Assembly (NCBI GenBank): GCA_963777725.1
Contig: CAVZRR010000015.1
Location: 1 to 64,000, forward strand
DNA: 64,000 nt
Source of the DNA: RPQJ01 sp963777725
GTDB taxonomy: Bacteria > Pseudomonadota > Gammaproteobacteria > Steroidobacterales > Steroidobacteraceae
Direction: 5' to 3'
This document shows, piece after piece, positions 24,627-34,001 of the stretch. The translations under genes and the position numbers were made by a program. Position 1 is the first letter of the stretch, and each line of letters begins with the position of its first letter. The notes under the pieces are model-generated. The model was not told the origin of the DNA. It made no database searches and worked only from the letters and a program-made list of their open reading frames with translations.

Positions 24627-26066
24627 TCAGGCCCGGTCCTGGGCCAAGGCGTGCCTCCGTTCGCTGGATGAGGCGAGGCCGATGGCCTCGCGGTACTTGG
24701 CCACCGTGCGGCGCGCAACCTTGACGCCGTCCCGCGCCAGGATCCCGGCCAGCTGCGCGTCGCTCAGCGGCTTACCTGGTTCTTCGTCCGCGATCAGCTT
24801 GCGGATGCGGGCCCGGATCGCAGTCGAGGAAACCTCCTCGCCGCCGGCGCCCGAGACGTGGCTGGAAAAGAAGAAACGGAACTCGAAGATGCCGCGCGGC
24901 GTGTGCATGTACTTGCCGGTCGTCACGCGCGAGATCGTCGATTCGTGCATGCCCACGGTTTCCGCGACGTCGCGCAGGATCATGGGCTGCATCGCCTCTT
25001 CGCCCTCCTCGAGGAACGCCGCCTGGCGCTTCACGATGGTGCGCGCGACCTTGAGCAGCGTGTCGTTGCGGATCTCGAGACTGCGGATCAGCCAGCGCGC
25101 CTCCTGCAGCTGGGCGCGCAGCGTCGCATAGTCGGCCGAGCGCGCCACCAGGCTCGCGTAGCCCTGGTTCACCTTGAGCCGCGGCACCGAGGCCGGATTG
25201 ATCTCGACCGACCAGCCCTGGTCGGTGCGCTTCACGAACACGTCCGGGACGATGTACTCCGCCTGGCCGCCCGCGAACGTGGATCCCGGCCGGGGGTTGC
25301 AGCCGCGGATCAGCGAGAGCGCGGCCTGCAGCAGGTCCTCGTCGCCGTCGCACAGGCGCCGCAGCGCGATGTAGTTGCGATCGGCCACGTCCTGCAGGTG
25401 GTCGCGCGCGATCACGAGCGCGAGGTCGCGACCCGTCGTTGCGGGTTCGAGCTGTGCGAGCTGCAGGCAGATGCACTCGGCGGCATTGCGCGCGCCGACG
25501 CCGGCCGGGTCGAGCGTCTGGATGAACGCGAGCACCTGCTCGACGTCGTCCTCGGTCACGGGCAGGTCGGCGCTCAGGCTGCGCGCGATGTCGGCCACGG
25601 TCTCGGTCAGGTAACCGTCGTCGTTCAGCGCGTCCACCAGCGCCTCGCCGATCCAGACCTCGCGCGGGTCGAGCCGGCTCACTTCGAGCTGCCAGACCAG
25701 GTGCTGGTGCAGGTCGCGTTCGCGCTCGTCGGTGAACTCGAGCGGCCGGTCGTCGTCGTCCGGTCCGCGGCCGTCCCCGGACGGCGTCGAGGACTCGGCC
25801 CAGAGATCCTCCATCTCGACGACGATCTCGTCGGTCGATTCGACGACGCCGTCGTCGTCCTCGCCCTGAGGCGCCGGCTGGTCGAGCGAGGCGAGGTCGA
25901 TCTGCTCCTCTTCCTCGGCCTCGAGCATCACGTTGCTCTCGAGCGCTTCGAGGACCTGGGCCTGCAGTTCGAGGACGGGCAGCTGCAGCAGGCGGATGGC
26001 CTGCTGGAGCTGAGGCGTCATGGTCAGCTGCTGACCGAGCTTGAGTTGCAGGGCCGGCTTGAGCAT
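24627..26066 (-). CDS. rpoN: RNA polymerase sigma-54 factor
   Basis: Sigma factor for -24/-12 promoters opened by enhancer-binding ATPases, 479 residues. The glutamine-rich region I is LGQQLTMTPQLQQAIRLLQL, followed by an acidic region II (about 50-120). The DNA-binding helix-turn-helix and the RpoN box ARRTVAKYRE lie near the C-terminus. It lies between lptB and hpf as in most gammaproteobacteria. No -24/-12 promoter was recognised in the window. Confidence 0.97.
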   Translation of the reverse strand: MLKPALQLKLGQQLTMTPQLQQAIRLLQLPVLELQAQVLEALESNVMLEAEEEEQIDLASLDQPAPQGEDDDGVVESTDEIVVEMEDLWAESSTPSGDGRGPDDDDRPLEFTDERERDLHQHLVWQLEVSRLDPREVWIGEALVDALNDDGYLTETVADIARSLSADLPVTEDDVEQVLAFIQTLDPAGVGARNAAECICLQLAQLEPATTGRDLALVIARDHLQDVADRNYIALRRLCDGDEDLLQAALSLIRGCNPRPGSTFAGGQAEYIVPDVFVKRTDQGWSVEINPASVPRLKVNQGYASLVARSADYATLRAQLQEARWLIRSLEIRNDTLLKVARTIVKRQAAFLEEGEEAMQPMILRDVAETVGMHESTISRVTTGKYMHTPRGIFEFRFFFSSHVSGAGGEEVSSTAIRARIRKLIADEEPGKPLSDAQLAGILARDGVKVARRTVAKYREAIGLASSSERRHALAQDRA

Positions 26067-26104
26067 CGAGGTTCGGGGCCTGGGAGGCGGCGTGCCCTCC
26101 GTGG

Positions 26105-26833
26105 TCAGAGACGGAAATCCTGCCCCAAGTAGACCTCACGCACCTGAGGATTGGCAAGAATCTCTTGCGCGGATCCGGACGCGATCACACTTCCGGCGCT
26201 GACGATATACGCGCGACTGCAGATGCCGAGCGTTTCGCGGACGTTGTGGTCCGTGATCAGCACCCCGATGTTGCGCGCGCTCAAGTGCCGGATGATGCGC
26301 TGGATGTCGTCCACCGAGATCGGGTCCACGCCGGCGAACGGCTCGTCGAGCAGGATGAAGCGCGGCTCGGCCGCGAGCGCGCGGGCGATCTCGACGCGCC
26401 GGCGCTCGCCGCCCGACAGGCTCATTCCCGAGCTGCCGCGGATGTGGCCGATGTGCAGTTCCTCGAGCAGCGACTCGAGCGCGGCGTCGAGCGCGGAGTC
26501 GTCGTCGAGGTCGTCGCGCGTCTCGAGGATCGCGCGGATGTTGTCCTCGACGGTGAGCTTGCGGAAGACCGAGGCCTCCTGCGGCAGGTAACCGAGGCCG
26601 AGCCGCGCGCGCCGGTGCATCGGCAGGCCCGTGAGTTCGCGGTCGTCGAGCCAGATGCGGCCGTCGTCGCACGGCACCAGCCCCACGATCATGTAGAAGG
26701 CCGTGGTCTTGCCGGCGCCGTTCGGGCCGAGCAGGCCCACGACCTCGCCCGACGACACTTCGAGCGACAGGTTCGCGACGACCTGCCGCGACCGATAACG
26801 CTTGCCGAGAGCCTCCGCGCGCAGCAGGCTCAC
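26105..26833 (-). CDS. lptB: LPS export ABC transporter ATP-binding protein
   Basis: Cytoplasmic ATPase of the LptB2FGC transporter that pulls lipopolysaccharide from the inner membrane. The 242 residues contain Walker A GPNGAGKTT, the Q-loop YLPQEASVF, signature LSGGERRRVEIARAL, Walker B FILLDEPFAGVDP and the switch histidine in LITDHN. The GTG at 26833 is chosen because family homology starts there and it overlaps the lptA stop by four bases. A longer open frame upstream is a shadow of lptA. Confidence 0.97.
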   Translation of the reverse strand: MSLLRAEALGKRYRSRQVVANLSLEVSSGEVVGLLGPNGAGKTTAFYMIVGLVPCDDGRIWLDDRELTGLPMHRRARLGLGYLPQEASVFRKLTVEDNIRAILETRDDLDDDSALDAALESLLEELHIGHIRGSSGMSLSGGERRRVEIARALAAEPRFILLDEPFAGVDPISVDDIQRIIRHLSARNIGVLITDHNVRETLGICSRAYIVSAGSVIASGSAQEILANPQVREVYLGQDFRL

Positions 26834-27480
26834 GGGGTCGGCTCCTGCGGCGACGCTTCCGGCGTGGCGGGCTTCTTCTCCTGCGGATTGATCGTGATGC
26901 GCACGCCGCCCGGATCGGTCTCGTCGGGATTCGCGGCGACACGCTGCCGCGCGATGTCGTAGACGAGCGTGTTGCCGCGAATCTCGTTGCGGCTGTCGCT
27001 GAGCCAGGCGTCGCCGAGCAGCCGAACCGTTGCCGCGCGCACGTCGTACTCGATCGACTTGGCGCGCCCCTGCGCCAGGCGACCGTCTTCCAGGCGCTGC
27101 TCGAACGTGGCCGGCCCGCCCTGGACCAGCGCACTCGAGATCTCGTTGTTGCGGAACGTCACCGTCGCCAGGTCGGAGGCGAGCTTGCCGTCGGGCACCG
27201 TGATCCTCACCTGTCCCTTGAAGGACCACTGCGAATTCTCGAACTCGAGACCCGTCGCGCTCGCTTCCTGCGCCTCGACCTGCAAAGTGCCCTGCGAGAT
27301 CTTGACCCGGCGGAACAACAGCGTGTTGTTACGGTAGTCGAAATCGGTCGAGGCGGCTTCGAGGTTGATCGGCGCCTGGGCATTGTGCGTCGTGGCCGCC
27401 CAGGACGGCGCGCCCGCCAGCAGCGCGCAGCCGAGGAACAGCGCGGCCCTGCGGCCAGCGTCAAGGATTGAAAAGGCCAT
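26830..27480 (-). CDS. lptA: LPS transport periplasmic bridge protein
   Basis: Forms the periplasmic filament that carries LPS from LptC to LptD. The 216-residue protein has a signal peptide ending near PSWA, then repeated beta-strand segments of the OstA fold (INLEAASTDFDYRNNTLLF, NEISSALVQGG, IEYDVRAATV). A proline/lysine-rich tail closes it. The ATG at 27480 gives a good signal peptide; an alternative start 11 codons upstream does not. It overlaps lptC by 20 bases and lptB by four. Confidence 0.93.
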   Translation of the reverse strand: MAFSILDAGRRAALFLGCALLAGAPSWAATTHNAQAPINLEAASTDFDYRNNTLLFRRVKISQGTLQVEAQEASATGLEFENSQWSFKGQVRITVPDGKLASDLATVTFRNNEISSALVQGGPATFEQRLEDGRLAQGRAKSIEYDVRAATVRLLGDAWLSDSRNEIRGNTLVYDIARQRVAANPDETDPGGVRITINPQEKKPATPEASPQEPTP

Positions 27481-28039
27481 GTACGTTCGATTCCAGTCGC
27501 AGCGTTGCGTCATTCAGCACGACCCGCAGTCCACGACCCTCGAGGTGATGTGCGCCGAATTGAACCGTGACCGGATCCGTCGTCTGGATCACGCTGCTCG
27601 CGGTGTCGTAGGCGAGGTTGTCGGTGCGGATCACGGCCGTGCCGCGTGACTCCTGTCCCTTGACCAGCACGTCGCCCGACAGCAGCAGCGACCCGTGATC
27701 GGGCGGCATGCGGCCGCGCTGGGACGTGACGGTCCAGGCGCCAGCCTCCGCGGTCTGGTAATCGACGGCGAGGTTGTACAGCAGCACGCTGCCGTCGGGC
27801 AGCCGTTGCTCGATCGAGTCGGCGCGCAGGACGATGCGCGGGGATCCGTCCGGCCCCATTTCGGTGAGCGTCGCGGTCGTCAGGTAATAGCCGCGCTCGT
27901 CGTCAGCCGTGGCGGCATCGATCTCGTCGTCGATGCGTCCGCTGATCAGGGTATAGGCCAGCAGCACGCCGGCCAGCGTTGCGGCGGCCGCGACCAGGCG
28001 GCGCCTCAGGACGCGCGCGCGCTGAGCAGCAGATCGCAT
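27461..28039 (-). CDS. lptC: LPS export inner-membrane protein LptC
   Basis: Bitopic inner-membrane partner of LptBFG that hands LPS to LptA. A single N-terminal helix (about residues 15-32, VAAAATLAGVLLAYTLI) is followed by a periplasmic beta-jellyroll domain with LTEMGPDGSPRIVLRADS and ending NVHGLFNP. The 192-residue length fits the family. It overlaps kdsC by 34 bases, so the two are co-translated. Confidence 0.92.
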   Translation of the reverse strand: MRSAAQRARVLRRRLVAAAATLAGVLLAYTLISGRIDDEIDAATADDERGYYLTTATLTEMGPDGSPRIVLRADSIEQRLPDGSVLLYNLAVDYQTAEAGAWTVTSQRGRMPPDHGSLLLSGDVLVKGQESRGTAVIRTDNLAYDTASSVIQTTDPVTVQFGAHHLEGRGLRVVLNDATLRLESNVHGLFNP

Positions 28040-28500
28040 GCTTCCCTCACGGCACCGCGGCCGCCCTTCGCGTGAGTGACCCAGTGCGCCGCGGCGAGTA
28101 ACGCAGGGTGCGCGTCCGCGACGCCGATCGCGAGGCCCGCGCGCTGCAGCAGGGGTGCGTCCGGCGTGTCGTCGCCGACACAGGCCGTCTCGTCGGCGGT
28201 GAAGCCGAGTTCGCCGAGCAGCGCATCGAGCTCCGCGCCCTTGTCCGCCACGCCCTGGCGGACGTGGCGGATGCCGAGTTCCGCGGCCCGGCGCACGACG
28301 GCGCCGCAATCCCGTCCCGAGATGATCGCGACTTCGATGCCCGCGCGGCGCACGGCGACGATTCCCGAGCCGTCACGCACGTGGAAGACCTTGAACTCCT
28401 CGCCCGAGTCCGAGAGGTAGAGGCGGCCGTCGGTCAGCACGCCGTCGACGTCGAGCACCAGCAGGCGGATGCGCCGTGCGCGTTCGAGCACTGCGTCCAT
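28006..28500 (-). CDS. kdsC: 3-deoxy-manno-octulosonate-8-phosphatase
   Basis: HAD-superfamily phosphatase that removes phosphate from Kdo-8-phosphate during LPS inner-core synthesis. The 164-residue protein has the nucleophile motif LDVDGVLTDG and later CVGDDTPDAPLL, which holds the Mg2+-binding aspartates. It lacks a cap domain, as expected for a tetrameric KdsC. It lies between kdsD and lptC. Confidence 0.95.
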   Translation of the reverse strand: MDAVLERARRIRLLVLDVDGVLTDGRLYLSDSGEEFKVFHVRDGSGIVAVRRAGIEVAIISGRDCGAVVRRAAELGIRHVRQGVADKGAELDALLGELGFTADETACVGDDTPDAPLLQRAGLAIGVADAHPALLAAAHWVTHAKGGRGAVREACDLLLSARAS

Positions 28501-28503
28501 CGG

Positions 28504-29478
28504 CTACATGACCCCGGCGCGCAGCAGGTCGTGCACGTTGAGCGCGCCCACGAGCGTGCCGGCATCGTCGACGACCGGCAGCGCCGTGATCCGGTGCGCG
28601 TCCATCAGGTGCACCGCCTCGGCCGCCAGCATCCGCGGCCGCGCCGTCTTCGGGCTGGCCGTCATGACCTCGCGCATCGGCGTGGCGTGCAGGTCGAGCT
28701 GCCGGTCGAGAGCGCGGCGCAGGTCGCCGTCGGTGAAGACGCCGAGCACGCGGCGCGATTCGTCCACGACCGTCGTCATGCCGAGGCCCTTGCGGCTCAT
28801 CTCCATCAGGCCGGCGCTGAGCGGCGTGTCCGGGCCGACGGCCGGCAGGTCGGCGCCGCGGCGCATCACTTCCTCGACGTGCAGCAGCAGGCGCCGCCCG
28901 AGAGTGCCGCCCGGGTGCGAGCGCGCAAAGTCCTGTTCGGTGAAGCCGCGCGCCTCGAGGATCGCGACGGCGAGCGCGTCGCCCATCGCGAGCGTCGCCG
29001 TCGTGCTGGCCGTCGGCGCGAGATTGAGGGGACAGGCTTCGGCCGGAACGCTGACGTCGAGCGTCACGGTGGCGTAACGCGACAGCGTCGACGAACCGTT
29101 GCCGGTCAGCGCGATCAACGGCACGTCGAGCCGCTTGATCACCGGCAGGATCGTCAGCAGCTCGCCGGTCTCGCCGGAATTCGACAGCGCGAGCACGACG
29201 TCCTTGGCCGTGATCATGCCGATGTCGCCGTGGATCGCCTCGGCCGGGTGCAGGAAGAAGGACGGGCTGCCGGTGCTCGCGAGCGTCGCCGCGATCTTGC
29301 TGCCGACGTGGCCGGACTTGCCCATGCCCGTGACGACGATGCGGCCCTCGCAGGCCAGCATGATCCGGCAGGCCGTGGCGAATTCCTCGCCGAGCCGGTC
29401 CTCGAGCGCGGCCACGGCCTGCGCCTCGGTGGCCAGCACGCGGCGTCCGCGGGCAATCAATGGGTCGCGGGAGGACAT
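28504..29478 (-). CDS. kdsD: Arabinose-5-phosphate isomerase
   Basis: Converts ribulose 5-phosphate to arabinose 5-phosphate, the first step of Kdo synthesis. The 324 residues hold an N-terminal SIS sugar-isomerase domain (VVTGMGKSGHVGSKIAATL, SNSGETGELL) and two C-terminal CBS domains. It is the first gene of the kdsD-kdsC-lptC-lptA-lptB-rpoN-hpf-rapZ series on the minus strand, divergent from ibaG. Confidence 0.96.
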   Translation of the reverse strand: MSSRDPLIARGRRVLATEAQAVAALEDRLGEEFATACRIMLACEGRIVVTGMGKSGHVGSKIAATLASTGSPSFFLHPAEAIHGDIGMITAKDVVLALSNSGETGELLTILPVIKRLDVPLIALTGNGSSTLSRYATVTLDVSVPAEACPLNLAPTASTTATLAMGDALAVAILEARGFTEQDFARSHPGGTLGRRLLLHVEEVMRRGADLPAVGPDTPLSAGLMEMSRKGLGMTTVVDESRRVLGVFTDGDLRRALDRQLDLHATPMREVMTASPKTARPRMLAAEAVHLMDAHRITALPVVDDAGTLVGALNVHDLLRAGVM

Positions 29479-29492
29479 GGTTCGAGCAAGAA

Positions 29493-29521
29493 GGGGATAG
29501 GGGATAGGGGATGGGGGATAG
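29493..29521 (+). repeat. Heptad element 3, single arm (kdsD/ibaG gap)
   Basis: About four GGGGATA-type heptads on the plus strand, with no matching C-rich arm within the next 120 bases. It sits 15 bases upstream of the kdsD start, so a G-quadruplex or pausing site here could influence the whole kds-lpt operon. Confidence 0.75.
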
Positions 29522-29646
29522 TGAAGAGCGGCGTGGCGGCGTCCGGGGCGCAGTGTACTACCGACCGGCGCCTGCGGCCTGCAGCCCGTCCTGGCTGCCC
29601 GACGGGTTAAACTGCCGGTCCCTTACTGCAGCCCGCGAGCCCGCCC

Positions 29647-29895
29647 ATGACCGCCGACGAGGTGACGCAACTGATCCTTTCGGGCCTGCCCGACGCCGAG
29701 GTCCGGGTTGCGACCGAGGACGACACGCATTTCGACGCAATCGTCGTGGCGCGCCAGTTCGAGGGCAAGCGGCCGCTGCAGCGCCACCAGCTCGTCTACG
29801 CCGGGCTCGGCGCGCGCATGGGCCGCGAGGTCCACGCGCTCTCGATCCAGGCGTTCACGCCGGACGAGTGGCGCGTCGCCTCGGGCGGCGCCTGA
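29647..29895 (+). CDS. ibaG: BolA-family protein IbaG (YrbA)
   Basis: An 82-residue BolA-like protein, probably a partner of monothiol glutaredoxin in iron-sulfur trafficking or acid stress. The family's class II fold segment FEGKRPLQRHQLVYAGLG and the following MGREVHALSIQAFTP helix are clear. It lies 14 bases before murA, as in E. coli and many other gammaproteobacteria. TAAACT at 29608-29613 is a possible -10 without an obvious -35. Confidence 0.92.
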   Translation: MTADEVTQLILSGLPDAEVRVATEDDTHFDAIVVARQFEGKRPLQRHQLVYAGLGARMGREVHALSIQAFTPDEWRVASGGA

Positions 29896-29909
29896 GCCGA
29901 CGCGGGCGC

Positions 29910-31169
29910 ATGGACAAGCTGCAGATCCGGGGTGGCGTGCCGCTCGACGGCGAGGTGCGCATCTCCGGGGCCAAGAATGCCGCGCTGCCGATCCTCGCCG
30001 GCGCGCTGCTGGCCGACGGGCCGGTCACGATCGGCAACGTGCCGCACCTGCGCGACGTGACGACCATGATCGAGTTGCTCGGACGCATGGGGGCGAGCGT
30101 CACGATCGACGAGCGGATGCGCATCGAGGTCGATCCGCGCACGACGCGGGAGACCTTCGCCCCTTACGAGCTCGTCAAGACGATGCGAGCCGCGATCCTG
30201 GTGCTCGGGCCTCTCGTGGCCCGGTACGGGTCGGCCGACGTGTCGCTGCCGGGCGGCTGCGCGATCGGCGCCCGGCCGGTCAACATCCACGTCGCGGGAC
30301 TGCAGGCGATGGGCGCCGACGTGCACATCGAGAACGGCTACATCAAGGCCCGGGCGGGTCGCCTGAAGGGGGCCCGGATCGTGCTCGAGACCGTCACGGT
30401 CACCGGTACCGAGAACCTGATGATGGCCGCCACTCTGGCCGAGGGCCGCACGATCCTCGAGAACGCCGCCCGGGAACCCGAGATCGCCGACCTGGCCCTG
30501 TTCCTGAACTCGATGGGCGCGCGCATTACGGGGCACGGCACCGCCACCATCGTCATCGACGGCGTCGAAGCGTTGCACGGCACGAGCTACGAAGTGCTTC
30601 CCGATCGCATCGAGGCCGGCACCTATCTCGTGGCGGGCGCAATCACCGGCGGCCGGGTGCGTGCGCGCGGCGCCCGGGCCGAGCATCTGGACGCCGTCCT
30701 CGCCAAGCTCGAGGAGGCGGGAGCGTCGGTCACGCGCGGCGAAGGCTTCATCGAGGTCGACATGCACGGGCGCCGACCGCGGGCGGTGGACATACGCACG
30801 GCCCCGCACCCGGGCTTCCCGACGGACATGCAGGCCCAGTTTGCCGCGCTCAACACGGTGGCCGACGGTGTCGGCACGATCGTCGAGACCATCTTCGAGA
30901 ACCGGTTCATGCACATGCTCGAGATGCGGCGCATGGGGGCCGAGATCCGCCTCGAGGGCAATACGGCCATCATCAAGGGCGTGCCGAAGCTGACCGCCGC
31001 GCCGGTGATGGCCACGGACCTGCGGGCGTCGGCCAGCCTGGTCCTGGCGGGCCTGGTCGCGGAGGGCACCACCGAGGTGGAGCGGATCTACCACATCGAC
31101 CGCGGTTACGAATGCATCGAGGAGAAGCTGCAGGGGCTGGGGGCGCAGATCCGGAGAGTGGCGGATTAG
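29910..31169 (+). CDS. murA: UDP-N-acetylglucosamine 1-carboxyvinyltransferase
   Basis: First committed enzyme of peptidoglycan synthesis; transfers enolpyruvate from PEP to UDP-GlcNAc. The 419-residue length is normal. The active-site cysteine, target of fosfomycin, is at residue 117 in LPGGCAIGARP. The N-terminus has the catalytic lysine-asparagine pair in ISGAKNAALP. The final codons are GAT TAG, continuing into a GGGGATA array, so the repeat supplies the stop. Confidence 0.98.
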   Translation: MDKLQIRGGVPLDGEVRISGAKNAALPILAGALLADGPVTIGNVPHLRDVTTMIELLGRMGASVTIDERMRIEVDPRTTRETFAPYELVKTMRAAILVLGPLVARYGSADVSLPGGCAIGARPVNIHVAGLQAMGADVHIENGYIKARAGRLKGARIVLETVTVTGTENLMMAATLAEGRTILENAAREPEIADLALFLNSMGARITGHGTATIVIDGVEALHGTSYEVLPDRIEAGTYLVAGAITGGRVRARGARAEHLDAVLAKLEEAGASVTRGEGFIEVDMHGRRPRAVDIRTAPHPGFPTDMQAQFAALNTVADGVGTIVETIFENRFMHMLEMRRMGAEIRLEGNTAIIKGVPKLTAAPVMATDLRASASLVLAGLVAEGTTEVERIYHIDRGYECIEEKLQGLGAQIRRVAD

Positions 31170-31271
31170 GGGATAGGGGATGGGGGATAGGGGATAGGGG
31201 ATAGTCGGATGGGGAGCCGCCGATCAGTCAGGCGCCGCCTCTTACTATCCCCGATCCCCTATCCCCGATCC
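31164..31271. repeat. Heptad hairpin element 4 (murA/petA gap)
   Basis: Five or so plus-strand GGGGATA heptads begin in the murA stop. They are followed by an inner segment (AGTCGGATGGGGAGCCGCC, then GGCGCCGCCTCTTACT) and three to four TATCCCC or GATCCCC heptads. It ends about 45 bases before the petA -10, so it could insulate pet transcription from murA. Confidence 0.85.
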
Positions 31272-31316
31272 TCTCCCTCCCTGCCCGCGCACTACCGCCG
31301 CGCCACCTCCAGCCTC

Positions 31317-31322
31317 TATAAT
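31317..31322 (+). promoter_or_regulatory. petA -10 box
   Basis: A consensus TATAAT lies 70 bases before the petA start. No good -35 is found 17 bases upstream, so an activator or a weak -35 must be assumed. This is the likely promoter of petABC-sspAB. Confidence 0.45.
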
Positions 31323-31391
31323 GCTGTGCTGTCCGTCGCGGCCTTCCCAGACCGCCTCGGCAGCCCCTGGTTCCGCCGAGGAGATCGCTGG

Positions 31392-31985
31392 ATGACCGAA
31401 GTAGTCGATACGGGCAGGCGTCACTTCCTGACCGTCGCCACCGTTGCGACCGGCGCCGTGGGCGCCGCCTTTGTCGCGGTTCCCTTCCTCGCCTCCTGGA
31501 AACCCAGCGCGCGCGCTCGCGCGCTCGGCGCGCCGGTCGAGGTGGACATCGGCAAGCTCGAGGCGGGCGCGATGCTCAAGGTCGAGTGGCGCGGCCGCGC
31601 GATCTTCATCGTGAACCGCACGCCGCAGATGCTGGCGCAGCTCGAGGGCATCGACGGCGACCTGCGCGATCCCGAGTCGAACGAGTCCGATCAGCCCGAG
31701 TTCGCGCGGAACGCGGCACGCGCGTTGAAGCCCGAGTACCTCGTGCTCGTCGGCGTGTGCACGCACCTCGGTTGCGCGCCGCTCGACAAGTTCACGCCCG
31801 GTGACGCGACCGTGACCGCGAACTGGGCGGGCGGATTCTTCTGCCCGTGCCACGGTTCCACGTTCGACATGTCGGGCCGCGTCTTCAAGAACGTGCCGGC
31901 GCCGACCAACCTGCCGGTGCCGCCGTACCGCTACCTGAGCGATACGCGGATCCTGATCGGCGCCGAAGAAGCGGAGAACGCGTGA
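31392..31985 (+). CDS. petA: Ubiquinol-cytochrome c reductase, Rieske iron-sulfur subunit
   Basis: Rieske subunit of the bc1 complex; its 2Fe-2S cluster takes the first electron from ubiquinol on the periplasmic side. A twin-arginine-like N-terminus (GRRHFLTVATVATG) leads into a single membrane helix. The ligand motifs CTHLGC and CPCHGS are intact. The ATG at 31392 has GAGGAG upstream; the longer open frame has no homology. The stop overlaps the petB start. Confidence 0.97.
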   Translation: MTEVVDTGRRHFLTVATVATGAVGAAFVAVPFLASWKPSARARALGAPVEVDIGKLEAGAMLKVEWRGRAIFIVNRTPQMLAQLEGIDGDLRDPESNESDQPEFARNAARALKPEYLVLVGVCTHLGCAPLDKFTPGDATVTANWAGGFFCPCHGSTFDMSGRVFKNVPAPTNLPVPPYRYLSDTRILIGAEEAENA

Positions 31986-33247
31986 TGAGCAGCACCAGCC
32001 AGACCGCGAAGGCCGGCAACGGGCGCCTCGGTGCGCTCACCGCGTGGATCGACGAGCGTTTCCCGATGACCGCGCTGTGGAAGTCGCAGGTCGCGGAGTA
32101 CTACGCGCCGAAGAACATGAATTTCTGGTACTACTTCGGCTCGCTCGCGCTGATGGTGATGGTCATCCAGATCATCACCGGCATCTTCCTGACGATGAAC
32201 TACAAGCCCTCGGCGACCGAGGCTTTCAGTTCCGTCGAGTACATCATGCGCGAGGTCGAGTGGGGCTGGCTGATCCGCTACATGCACTCGACCGGCGCCT
32301 CGGCGTTCTTCATCGTCGTCTACCTGCACATGTTCCGCGCGCTGCTGTACGGGTCGTACCAGAAGCCGCGCGAGCTGCTGTGGATCTTCGGCATGCTGAT
32401 CTACTTCGTGCTGATGGCCGAGGCGTTCATGGGCTACCTGCTGCCGTGGGGCAACATGTCCTACTGGGGCGCGCAGGTGATCGTGTCGCTGTTCGGCGCG
32501 ATCCCGGTCGTCGGCGATTCGCTGATGGAGTGGATCCGCGGCGACTTCTTCATCTCCGACGTGACGCTGAACCGGTTCTTCGCGCTGCACGTCATCGCGA
32601 TCCCGCTCGCGCTCGTCTTCCTGGTGATCGCGCACCTGATGGCGCTGCACGAGGTGGGCTCGAACAACCCGGACGGCGTCGAGATCAAGAAGGTCAAGGG
32701 GCCGGACGGCATCCCGCTCGACGGCATCGCGTTCCACCCGTACTACACGGTCAAGGACCTGATCGGCGTCGGCGTGTTCCTGATCCTGTTCTCGCTGGTG
32801 ATCTTCTTCGCGCCGACGATGGGCGGGTACTTCCTCGAGTACGCCAACTTCGAGCCGGCGAACCCGCTGCAGACGCCGCCGCACATCGCCCCGGTCTGGT
32901 ACTTCACGCCGTTCTACGCGATCCTGCGCGCCGTGCCGAGCAAGCCGATGGGGGCCGCGTTGATGGGCCTCGCCGTCGTGCTGTTCGTGTTCCTGCCGTG
33001 GCTCGACCGCGGCAAGGTGAAGTCGATCCGCTACCGCGGACCGCTCTTCAAGTTCTTCCTGATCTCGTTCGCGATCAGCTTCGTGGCACTCGGTTACCTC
33101 GGCCTGCAGGCGCCGACGGCGCTCTTCACGAACCTCGCCCGGCTGTTCACGGTCGTGTATTTCGCGTTCTTCCTGCTCATGCCGTGGTACTCGAGCGTCG
33201 ACAAGACCAAGCCCGTGCCCACGAGGGTGACCTACCATGCGCATTAA
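31985..33247 (+). CDS. petB: Cytochrome b subunit of the bc1 complex
   Basis: A 420-residue membrane protein that carries hemes bL and bH and both quinone sites. Heme histidines are visible in IRYMHSTGASAFFIVVYLHM and FFALHVIAIPLALVFLVIAHL. The Qo-site PEWY-type motif appears here as PVWYFTPFYAIL. The start shares its A with the petA stop (TGATG). It overlaps petC by 11 bases. Confidence 0.97.
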   Translation: MSSTSQTAKAGNGRLGALTAWIDERFPMTALWKSQVAEYYAPKNMNFWYYFGSLALMVMVIQIITGIFLTMNYKPSATEAFSSVEYIMREVEWGWLIRYMHSTGASAFFIVVYLHMFRALLYGSYQKPRELLWIFGMLIYFVLMAEAFMGYLLPWGNMSYWGAQVIVSLFGAIPVVGDSLMEWIRGDFFISDVTLNRFFALHVIAIPLALVFLVIAHLMALHEVGSNNPDGVEIKKVKGPDGIPLDGIAFHPYYTVKDLIGVGVFLILFSLVIFFAPTMGGYFLEYANFEPANPLQTPPHIAPVWYFTPFYAILRAVPSKPMGAALMGLAVVLFVFLPWLDRGKVKSIRYRGPLFKFFLISFAISFVALGYLGLQAPTALFTNLARLFTVVYFAFFLLMPWYSSVDKTKPVPTRVTYHAH

Positions 33248-33977
33248 GCTACTCGTCCTCGTGGCCGTGCTGGCCCCGGCTGCATCCTTTGCGGCCGGCG
33301 GCGGGGCCCACCTCGACCGGGCGAACGTCGACATCGGCAACCGCGCGGCGCTGCAGCGCGGCGCGGCGAACTTCGTCAACTACTGCCTCGGCTGCCACTC
33401 GGCGCAATACGTCCGTTACAACCGGATGGCCGCCGACATCGGCATCACCGAGCAGCAGCTGATCGACAACCTGATGTTCACCGGCGAGCGGCCGCACGAC
33501 CTGATGAAGATCGGCATCAACCGCGACGACGCTCTGCGCTGGTTCGGCGTCGTGCCGCCGGATCTGTCGCTGATCGCGCGCAGCCGCGGCGCCGACTACG
33601 TCTACACGTTCCTGCGCTCCTATTATGCGGAGCCGGGGCGGCCCACGGGCGTCAACAACCTGGTGCTGCCGGGCACCGCGATGCCGCACGTGCTGTGGGA
33701 ACTGCAGGGCACGCAGGACGCGGTCTGGGAAGGGCACGTGGACGCGCAGGGCAACGCGCAGAAGCACTTCAAGGAGTTCCAGCTCGCGACACCCGGCAAG
33801 CTCACGCCCGAGCAGTTCGACGGGTTCGTGCGCGACACGGTCACGTTCCTCGAGTACATCGCCGAGCCCGCGCAGTTGAAGCGCCGCGCGCTCGGCTTCC
33901 CGGTGATCGCATTCCTGGTCTTCTTCACGCTGCTGGCCTACGCGCTGAAGAAGGAATTCTGGAAGGACGTCAAGTAG
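33237..33977 (+). CDS. petC: Cytochrome c1 subunit of the bc1 complex
   Basis: A 246-residue periplasmic heme protein anchored by a C-terminal helix. After a signal peptide (about 20 residues) comes the heme motif CLGCH at residues 50-54. The candidate axial methionine is in GTAMPHV. The anchor is the hydrophobic stretch near 222-238 before the charged KKEFWKDVK end. It passes electrons from the Rieske centre to a soluble or membrane cytochrome c. Confidence 0.97.
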   Translation: MRIKLLVLVAVLAPAASFAAGGGAHLDRANVDIGNRAALQRGAANFVNYCLGCHSAQYVRYNRMAADIGITEQQLIDNLMFTGERPHDLMKIGINRDDALRWFGVVPPDLSLIARSRGADYVYTFLRSYYAEPGRPTGVNNLVLPGTAMPHVLWELQGTQDAVWEGHVDAQGNAQKHFKEFQLATPGKLTPEQFDGFVRDTVTFLEYIAEPAQLKRRALGFPVIAFLVFFTLLAYALKKEFWKDVK

Positions 33978-34001
33978 CGTGCCCCGGAGGCGCTCACCGG
34001 C